From CAYWTX01 sp964461295 (lineage in GTDB: Bacteria > Planctomycetota > Phycisphaerae > SM23-33): a stretch of 11,487 nt of DNA. The stretch spans positions 1 to 11,487 of the forward strand of contig CAYWTX010000306.1 in assembly GCA_964461295.1 (NCBI GenBank), written 5' to 3'. Shown in pieces: positions 6,694 to 11,487 of the stretch (the first letter of the stretch is position 1; each line of letters starts with the position of its first letter). The translations under genes were made by a program, and so were the position numbers. Below the pieces are notes generated by a model that was given only the letters and a program-made list of their open reading frames with translations, was not told the origin of the DNA and did not search any database.

Positions 6694-7692
6694 ATGGCGG
6701 AGACAGTGGCGATCATCGGCGACGGGGCGATGGGCACCGTGTGCGCCATCATGCTCGCGGAGAACGGCCACGCCGTGCGTCTGTGGTCGGCGTTCGCCGA
6801 CGCCGCCTCGCGCCTCCGTCGCGACCGCGAGAACCGCGCGTTCCTGCCCGGCTTCCACCTGCCCGACGCCGTGGAAGTCACCGGCGACGACGCCGCCGCG
6901 CTCGACGGCGCGGCGCTGGCCATCTCGGCCGTTCCCACCCAGTTCATGCGCGGCGCCTGGCAGCGGCTGGCACGCTACTGTTCCGCCGACCTGCCCATCT
7001 GCTCGGTGGCCAAGGGAATCGAGAACGGCACGCTGCTGCGCCCGACACAGGTTCTCCAGGACGTGCTGGGCGCCGCGCGCGGCGTGGCGGCCCTTTCCGG
7101 GCCGTCCATCGCCCCGGAAGTCGCCCATCGCCTGCCCGCCACCGTCGTCGTCGCCGCCGGCGACGCCGCCCTGGCCCAGCGCGTCCAGCGACTCATCAGC
7201 CGCCCCTACTTCCGCGCCTACACCAACGATGACCTGCTCGGGGTCGAACTCGCCGGCGCCACGAAAAACGTCATCGCCATCGCCGCCGGCGTGCTGGACG
7301 GCCTGCGGGCCGGCGACAACGCCAAGGCCGCCCTGGTCAGCCGCGGACTGTCCGAGATCACCCGCCTGGGTCTGGCCATGGGCGCCCTGCCCGAAACGTT
7401 TGCCGGCCTGGCCGGCGTGGGCGACCTCATCACCACGTGCACCTCCCCGCTGGGACGCAACCGATCGTTCGGCGAGGCCGTCGGCGCCGGCGCCACCGTC
7501 CAGCAGGCCCTCGCCGCCACCAACGGCGTCGTCGAAGGCGTCGCCACCACGCGCAGCGTCGTCGAACTCGCCGCCCGCCACAGGGTGGAAATGCCCATCA
7601 CTCAGGCCGTCCACGACGTGATCTTCCAGGGCTGCTCCGTCGCCCAGGCAATCGCGGGCCTGATGACCCGCCCCCTACGAGCCGAGCGGTAG
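6694..7692 (+). CDS. gpsA: NAD(P)H-dependent glycerol-3-phosphate dehydrogenase
   Basis: Cytoplasmic enzyme reducing dihydroxyacetone phosphate to sn-glycerol-3-phosphate, the backbone precursor of phospholipids. At 332 residues it has the usual family length. The N-terminal Rossmann fold shows VAIIGDGAMG with GxGxxG at 9-14. SVAKGIE (104-110) and LSGPSIAPEVA (134-144) are conserved NAD-domain signatures. The C-terminal domain has ELAGATKNVIAIAAGVLDGL with Lys191 as the expected catalytic lysine, DNAKAALVSRGLSEI (208-222) and GVGDLITTCTSPLGRNRSFG (241-260). The ATG at 6694 is chosen because the Rossmann motif begins five residues later; the 23 extra codons back to 6625 overlap the hicB promoter. 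The ribosome binding site is weak (AGG 9 nt upstream). It is divergent from hicBA and is followed 163 bp later by an unrelated lipoprotein gene. Confidence 0.96.
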   Translation: MAETVAIIGDGAMGTVCAIMLAENGHAVRLWSAFADAASRLRRDRENRAFLPGFHLPDAVEVTGDDAAALDGAALAISAVPTQFMRGAWQRLARYCSADLPICSVAKGIENGTLLRPTQVLQDVLGAARGVAALSGPSIAPEVAHRLPATVVVAAGDAALAQRVQRLISRPYFRAYTNDDLLGVELAGATKNVIAIAAGVLDGLRAGDNAKAALVSRGLSEITRLGLAMGALPETFAGLAGVGDLITTCTSPLGRNRSFGEAVGAGATVQQALAATNGVVEGVATTRSVVELAARHRVEMPITQAVHDVIFQGCSVAQAIAGLMTRPLRAER

Positions 7693-7765
7693 GCCCAAGG
7701 CTGCTTGCCCTTCGCCGTCGAGGCGATCATCGCCCCGAGGCCCTTCACGATCTCCCCGTCGCGCT

Positions 7766-7782
7766 GCGCCTTGAAAAGGCGC
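7766..7782. other. Perfect short hairpin after gpsA
   Basis: GCGCCTT and AAGGCGC, a perfect 7-bp stem with a 3-nt loop, lie 74 nt after the gpsA stop. No T-run follows, so intrinsic termination is doubtful. The right half overlaps the -35 box of the candidate promoter at 7771-7799. A smaller palindrome, GGCGATCATCGCC, lies at 7722-7734 in the same gap. Confidence 0.45.
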
Positions 7783-7799
7783 TCCCGTGCGGAGACAAT
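7771..7799 (+). promoter_or_regulatory. Candidate sigma-70-like promoter for the lipoprotein gene
   Basis: TTGAAA (7771-7776) and GACAAT (7794-7799) are separated by exactly 17 bp; they match the consensus at five and four of six positions. Transcription would start near 7806, leaving a leader of about 50 nt before the lipoprotein ATG. This fits the 163-bp gap after gpsA. Confidence 0.45.
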
Positions 7800-7844
7800 G
7801 CCCGGCGGTCGAGGCTGTGCCCCTCCGCCATGGCTGTACCCAAA

Positions 7845-7848
7845 GGAG
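7845..7848 (+). promoter_or_regulatory. Ribosome binding site that fixes the lipoprotein start
   Basis: GGAG (within AAAGGAG) lies 7 nt before the ATG at 7856. The in-frame upstream start at 7787 lacks such a site and would place 23 non-signal residues before the signal peptide. Confidence 0.65.
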
Positions 7849-7855
7849 TCACACG

Positions 7856-8608
7856 ATGCTCAAGGCGCGACTGGTTCTGGCGATCGCGACGTGCGGGCTG
7901 ATCCTGGCCGGCTGCGAAGCCTCGCACGACCGGGTGTTCCGCGAGTTGGGTTCGGCCGGGCCGATCGTCGTCGCCTCGATCCGCAACCTGGGCTGGGGCC
8001 TGCCCCTCAGGCAAGGCGCCCGCGACGTTCGGTTCTCCGCGATCGTCACGACCTGGAACGAGGAAGGCAAGAGCTTCGCCGACCGCCAGGAGATGACGGC
8101 CGACCTGGTCGACGGCAGGATCGTCTCGCGCGGACTGGGCCCTCGCGGAGGTTGGACGGTGACGGCCACGCTGCCGCGGGGCGGAGGCAAGGGCGACGTC
8201 GCCGTCGAAGCCCAGCCCGGCGTCGAGGCCGACGCCGTCCGCAAGCGGATGGGGCCGACGCTCCTGACGCTGCTGCACCGGCTCCGCGGCGCGTATAATC
8301 TTGTGGATTCCGAACGCGGGCGCGACGGGCGGCAGGCCAGCGTTGCCGGGCGCGATCTGGTTCACGTGGGCGTCAACAGCCCCCAGGCCGCGGGGTATTA
8401 CTTCGACGCCGGCAACGGGATGCTGCAATTCGTGACGGCCGGCGCCGACGCCCCCGGGCGCGACGGCACGGTCACGGTCTACCAGTACGCCGCCTTGCCG
8501 GACGGGGCCGCGTTTCCCAAGACGGTCCAGATCGTGAAGATCGGCAAGCACGTGCTTGTGGGCCAGACGCCGGTGGCGATGTTCGAGATCACCAACGTGA
8601 AGTTCTGA
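7856..8608 (+). CDS. Predicted lipoprotein of unknown function
   Basis: A 250-residue protein I do not recognise. It begins with a textbook lipoprotein signal: MLKAR, a hydrophobic stretch, then LILAGC with lipidated Cys20. The residue after the Cys is Glu, not Asp, so under the E. coli sorting rule it would go to the outer membrane. The mature part has no zinc, Walker or other catalytic motif that I can see. It is mixed alpha/beta in character, with a segment rich in Arg, Gly and Asp around 145-160 and a C-terminal half that looks like beta strands (AGYYFDAGNGMLQFVTAG, TVTVYQYAALPDG, TVQIVKIGKHVLVG, VAMFEITNVKF). The tail could be a small binding domain. The UVR-motif gene starts 75 bp later on the same strand and is probably cotranscribed. 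Confidence 0.85.
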   Translation: MLKARLVLAIATCGLILAGCEASHDRVFRELGSAGPIVVASIRNLGWGLPLRQGARDVRFSAIVTTWNEEGKSFADRQEMTADLVDGRIVSRGLGPRGGWTVTATLPRGGGKGDVAVEAQPGVEADAVRKRMGPTLLTLLHRLRGAYNLVDSERGRDGRQASVAGRDLVHVGVNSPQAAGYYFDAGNGMLQFVTAGADAPGRDGTVTVYQYAALPDGAAFPKTVQIVKIGKHVLVGQTPVAMFEITNVKF

Positions 8609-8683
8609 GCAGAGGCAAGGACGGGCCTTCGTCTCGCGGGGCGACCGCGGCGACACGATGCGGCTCCGTGGGTTCTTATATCG

Positions 8684-9442
8684 ATGTCCGCTGATATATC
8701 CGAAATTCTGAAGAGCTGGCCGTTCAAGCCCGGGCAGGTCAGCGCCCGGCGGATTCGCGGGGCCGACGGCAAGGAGAAGCTGCAACTGCGCCTCGACCTG
8801 GGCTTGCTCCAGATGGAGATCCAGGGCCGGCCCGACGGACGGCGCCCCCACGGCCAGGAAAGCCTGCTGGACTACCACCAGCGGCGGCTGGCCAGGCACG
8901 TGGAGCAGGCCGGCAGCGAGGAAGGCTTCCTGCTGGGCGAGAAGGAATGCGAGGCCCTGCGGTCGGAGGCCACGCTGTTCTACCACCGCTACCTGGCCGA
9001 GTTCGTGCTCGGCGAGTACGCGGCGGTCGTCCGCGACACCGGGCGCAACATCGCCGTCATGGACTTCTGCCGGCGGTACGCCCGCGAAGAAACCGACCGC
9101 TACTGCCTGGAGGAGTTTCGGCCGTACCTGCTTATGATGCGGGCGCGGGCCGGCGGACACCAGGCGATGAACGACAGCCGCCCACGCGAGGCCCTGGAGA
9201 CGCTGCGCCAGGCGATCGCCGAGATCGAGACGCTGTACGAGGCCCTCGGCGACGATAAACTCGCCGAACAGTCCAGCGAGATCGGCGTCCTGCGGTCGAT
9301 GGAGAAGGATCTGCTGGCCCAGTTGCCGCCCGACCCGGTCGAGAAGCTTCGCCGCGAATTGGCCGATGCCCTCGAGGCCGAGCATTACGAGCAGGCCGCT
9401 CGCCTTCGCGACGAGCTCCGCCGGCTGACAGGTACACCTTGA
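8684..9442 (+). CDS. UVR (UvrB/UvrC) motif protein, function unknown
   Basis: A 252-residue soluble protein. The C-terminus (about 217-250: DPVEKLRRELADALEAEHY then EQAARLRDELRRL) is a clear UVR motif, the helical hairpin by which UvrB and UvrC interact and which also occurs in Clp adaptors such as McsA. No nuclease, helicase or CxxC zinc-finger region is present, so it is neither UvrB/UvrC nor a normal McsA. The N-terminal segment KLQLRLDLGLLQMEIQGRPDG (32-52) and the HGQESLLDYH block look strongly constrained; I associate such a protein with Planctomycetes, from memory only. The middle (about 90-215) is predicted mostly helical and could hold tetratricopeptide-like repeats. The ATG at 8684 has no Shine-Dalgarno sequence, and TTATAT lies only 3 nt upstream, so initiation may be leaderless or unusual. 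A role in protein interaction or a stress response is inference. Confidence 0.85.
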   Translation: MSADISEILKSWPFKPGQVSARRIRGADGKEKLQLRLDLGLLQMEIQGRPDGRRPHGQESLLDYHQRRLARHVEQAGSEEGFLLGEKECEALRSEATLFYHRYLAEFVLGEYAAVVRDTGRNIAVMDFCRRYAREETDRYCLEEFRPYLLMMRARAGGHQAMNDSRPREALETLRQAIAEIETLYEALGDDKLAEQSSEIGVLRSMEKDLLAQLPPDPVEKLRRELADALEAEHYEQAARLRDELRRLTGTP

Positions 9443-9477
9443 TCCCCTATGTCGATCGTGAGCGCTACATGACCCCA

Positions 9478-9498
9478 GCTTCCAAGCCCCGGCCCGGC
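9478..9498. repeat. Exact 21-bp direct repeat, copy 1
   Basis: Identical over 21 bp to the sequence at 9619-9639, with the copies 141 bp apart. The repeat begins GCTTCCAAGCCCC and ends GGCCCGGC. It lies in the stretch between the UVR-protein stop and the favoured hydrolase start, where third-position GC falls to about two-thirds, against nearly all in the neighbouring genes, so it is probably non-coding. Confidence 0.8.
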
Positions 9499-9618
9499 CG
9501 CGTTACGGCTCGAAGGCAAGGGCGTTCGGCCAATAGTGCGGTCCCTCCAGACCGCGCGGGAACCGCTTTCGAGTGTCTCGCGAGCTGGATAGGCCTCGGC
9601 GCTGCCACAACGCAACCG

Positions 9619-9639
9619 GCTTCCAAGCCCCGGCCCGGC
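9619..9639. repeat. Exact 21-bp direct repeat, copy 2
   Basis: Second copy of the repeat at 9478-9498; it ends one base before the favoured GTG start of the hydrolase. Because 141 is a multiple of three, both copies would read PASKPRPG if the longer frame were translated, so a short protein duplication cannot be fully excluded. Confidence 0.8.
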
Positions 9640-10842
9640 GTGGCCGGGGCATTGCATCTTCCCGGCGCCGCCCTGCTCGCCCTCCTGCTCGCCGGCGCCG
9701 TCGGCTGCGGCGCCAACAACGGCGAGTACTTGACCGACCGCCGGATGGACAACGGCATGATCATCATCCTGCCGGGCATCGAAGGCGTCAGCCGGCTCAA
9801 CCGCAACATCCGTGACGGACTCAACGAGGCCGACATCCGCTACGCCATGCCCATCCACTCCTGGGGCCGCCCCGTGCCGCTCTTCGGGGCCCTCATGAAC
9901 CAGATGGACTTCGTGGGCAACCGCCTGGCTGCCAAGGCCGTCGCCAAGAGGGTCATCGCCTACCAGGACTGCTACCCCGGCAACCCGGTGTACATCGTGG
10001 GCCACAGCGGAGGAGGAGGCATCGCCGTCTTCGCGGCCGAGGCCCTGCCCGAAGACCGCCAGATCGACGGCTTGATCCTGCTGTCCGCCAGCATTTCGGG
10101 CAATTACGACATGACGAAAGCCCTCAAACGCTGCCGCAAGGGGATCGTGAACTTCCATGACGTGTCCGACACCGCCCTGCTCGGGGTGGGCACCACCGTG
10201 CTGGGCAACGTGGACGGCGGGCACGGACCCGCCGCCGGCAGGCTCGGCTTCGCCGAACCCACCTCGCGCGACAGCGACGAAACCAAGCTCGCCTACAGCA
10301 GGCTCTACCAGGTCCCCATCCAGAGCGACGACAGTCCCCACATGGCCGTCACGCGGTCCACATACGTCAGCGCCGACGTGGCGCCGTGGATCATGTTGGA
10401 CCGCTGGCCGGTCGGAAGCACCGCCCGCCTTGGCTACGACGGACCCACCTTCGCCCTCAAGGCCGACCACCCGCGCCAGCCGAAGGCGCCCGGCCGCGAA
10501 TACGCCCCGCCCAAGACCGGGGAACCGGGATCGGGCTCCGAAGTCAAGCCCTCCAGACTCATCGCCGCCGCGCCCAACCCGCCCGCCGTCGATCCCCCCC
10601 CGAAGGCCCACAGACCCACCAGGCCGCCGAAGGACCCGCGCCCCACGCCGGTCTGGATCGGCTTCGAGGACGACCCGCCCAAGTCGCCGCCGACCACCCG
10701 ACCCGCCACGGCGCCCGCCAGCAAGCCGGCACAGACCCAGCCCGCCGCCGCCGCGCCCAGGAAGACCACGAAGCCCGCAAAGCCCGAAGACGGCCTTCCC
10801 GCCCGCCCGTGGACTCCCTGGCTGCCCGTCGAGGGAACGTAG
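9640..10842 (+). CDS. Alpha/beta-hydrolase-fold lipoprotein with proline-rich C-terminal tail
   Basis: About 400 residues. The signal peptide ALLALLLAGAVGC predicts lipidation at Cys23. The hydrolase-like core starts at GMIIILPGIEGVSRLN (39-54) and has the nucleophile elbow YIVGHSGGGG with Ser123 (GxSxG type). LILLSASISGNYDMTKAL follows as the next strand and helix. Possible acid and base residues are Asp174/Asp177 (FHDVSDTALLG) and His195 or His234; I cannot assign the triad. From about residue 270 the chain becomes proline-rich and low-complexity (TTRPATAPASKPAQTQPAAAAP), a linker or cell-wall-spanning tail. The substrate is unknown; an esterase or lipase-like activity in the envelope is possible. 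The start is uncertain: the frame is open to TTG 9439, overlapping the UVR gene stop, and has ATG 9469. GTG 9640 is preferred because the signal peptide and the strong codon bias begin there, though no Shine-Dalgarno precedes it. Confidence 0.82.
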   Translation: MAGALHLPGAALLALLLAGAVGCGANNGEYLTDRRMDNGMIIILPGIEGVSRLNRNIRDGLNEADIRYAMPIHSWGRPVPLFGALMNQMDFVGNRLAAKAVAKRVIAYQDCYPGNPVYIVGHSGGGGIAVFAAEALPEDRQIDGLILLSASISGNYDMTKALKRCRKGIVNFHDVSDTALLGVGTTVLGNVDGGHGPAAGRLGFAEPTSRDSDETKLAYSRLYQVPIQSDDSPHMAVTRSTYVSADVAPWIMLDRWPVGSTARLGYDGPTFALKADHPRQPKAPGREYAPPKTGEPGSGSEVKPSRLIAAAPNPPAVDPPPKAHRPTRPPKDPRPTPVWIGFEDDPPKSPPTTRPATAPASKPAQTQPAAAAPRKTTKPAKPEDGLPARPWTPWLPVEGT

Positions 10843-10909
10843 CCGATCCCACGCCGAAGCCATTCCTCGCGCGTGAGACTCCAGCCGTCCCCAACCGCTG
10901 AAGTCCGCT

Positions 10910-10930
10910 GTCAGCCATCAGCCGTCAGAG
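10910..10930. repeat. Short 7-bp tandem repeat
   Basis: Three head-to-tail units, GTCAGCC, ATCAGCC and GTCAGAG, the last one diverged. The repeat lies in the gene-free stretch after the hydrolase gene. Confidence 0.6.
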
Positions 10931-10958
10931 CTTGTGAAAGAACCGCCGAAGCGGCCCT

Positions 10959-10981
10959 GCCCCTCTTCGCCCGGAAGGGGC
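10959..10981. other. GC-rich hairpin downstream of the hydrolase gene
   Basis: GCCCCT pairs with AGGGGC, and TTC with GAA/GGAA inside it after one bulged base, around a 4-5-nt loop. Flanking GGCCCTG and CAGG...GGCC could extend the stem imperfectly. No T-run follows. It lies 116 nt after the hydrolase stop, so it is more likely part of a repeat element than a terminator. Confidence 0.45.
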
Positions 10982-11487
10982 GGTCAGGATTTGGCCTTTG
11001 GCGTAAGCCACAGGTAGACAATGTGTTAGACGAGAAGCCCTGAAGGGGCGACAGAAAGCCTCCAGCGTGGACCAAGCCGCGAGCTCCGATTCCTTCACGA
11101 CCTCTCATCCGACCCCAGGCCGCGCAGCGGCTTCCGCTCCCCCGGCCGAACCGGTCTAGAACCGCTGCCAAGGGGGCGCAGCCGCACGATCTCCTCCCAT
11201 GGCGACCCTAGCACGCCCGCCGCGCTCGATGCGATCCTGGCCGGCAGGATTGCGGCCAGCGGCAGCGCCCCCCCCGTCGCCCGCCTGGACGCCGGGGAAA
11301 TGGCATGGTGTTCCCCGATTGGTCGGTCCGGCGCGCGGTTTAACCGCAATACGGTTCAGTTAACAGACCCGAAGGCAAGAAGGGCTCATGCTCGAAGCGG
11401 TTCTGAGCCGGAAGAACAAACAGCGATTCGCGCCGCTACGGGGGTCTTTCGGACACTGTAGCACCTTTACTGCCGTTTTCTTCAGCC

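Larger units (their letters stand above)
10843..11487. other. 645-bp region without a supported gene
   Basis: After the hydrolase stop I find no reading frame with a start, ribosome binding site, codon bias and recognisable protein together. The left part (10900-11070) holds a 7-bp tandem repeat, hairpins, and a run around 11031-11060 containing GCCCTGAAGGGGCGACAG that resembles dispersed intergenic repeats I recall from planctomycete-like genomes (unchecked). The middle (11170-11350) is GC-rich and could be decayed coding sequence. The last 140 bp are less GC-rich and include the inverted repeat AACCG-CAATA-CGGTT (11342-11356). A minus-strand frame enters from the right edge and stops at 11436, too short to judge. 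No tRNA was found. Confidence 0.6.

Noticed and set aside
7745..9385. 546-codon minus-strand frame across the lipoprotein and UVR genes
   Set aside because: It spans two real genes and the gap between them and contains no recognisable domain.
9385..10863. 492-codon minus-strand frame over the hydrolase
   Set aside because: Gly/Val/Asp-rich shadow of a high-GC gene; the plus frame has the signal peptide and GHSGG elbow.
11095..11349. 84-codon minus-strand open frame
   Set aside because: No ribosome binding site, composition like spacer, and no recognisable protein; reported only as part of the gene-free region.
11395..11415. tRNA-like T-loop (GGTTCTGAGCC)
   Set aside because: No acceptor, D or anticodon arms can be folded around it.

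Overview
The window is GC-rich, close to full coding density, and has a very strong G/C preference at third codon positions. It carries several lipoprotein signals, so the host is diderm. Proline/alanine/threonine-rich tails of the 'TAPAS.PA' type occur on envelope proteins, and there is a UVR-motif protein of a type I associate with Planctomycetota. My best guess is a planctomycete, perhaps Phycisphaerae-like. This is inference from style and gene content; no rRNA or marker gene is present to prove it.

Left part, minus strand (read right to left). From 6632 down to 1 all genes point the same way. A well-formed promoter (TTGACC-18-TACAAT) drives a hicB-hicA toxin-antitoxin pair. It is followed after 53 bp by two M16 (pitrilysin-type) peptidase genes. 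The first M16 protein has lost the zinc motif but keeps the R/Y substrate-binding pair. The second has a complete HxxEH...E zinc site but lacks the Y of that pair, so they look like complementary halves of one heterodimeric protease. A hairpin-forming element with 9-bp periodicity lies between the two M16 genes. After a 180-bp gap comes a tight operon (gaps of 11 and 15 bp): a secretin-like outer-membrane lipoprotein, an HlyD/MacA-type membrane fusion protein, and the start of a MacB/LolD-type ABC ATPase that runs off the left edge. Together these look like an ABC export system that uses a secretin where TolC would be expected.

Right part, plus strand. gpsA (glycerol-3-phosphate dehydrogenase) is divergent from hicBA. 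It is followed by a lipoprotein of unknown function with its own candidate promoter and strong ribosome binding site, then a UVR-motif protein, then an alpha/beta-hydrolase-like lipoprotein with a long proline-rich tail. A 197-bp leader before the hydrolase holds two copies of an exact 21-bp repeat and has weaker codon bias.

Right edge, 10843-11487. I see no convincing gene. The stretch holds short tandem repeats, hairpins and repeat-like sequence, with possible decayed coding sequence near 11170-11350 and a less GC-rich end.
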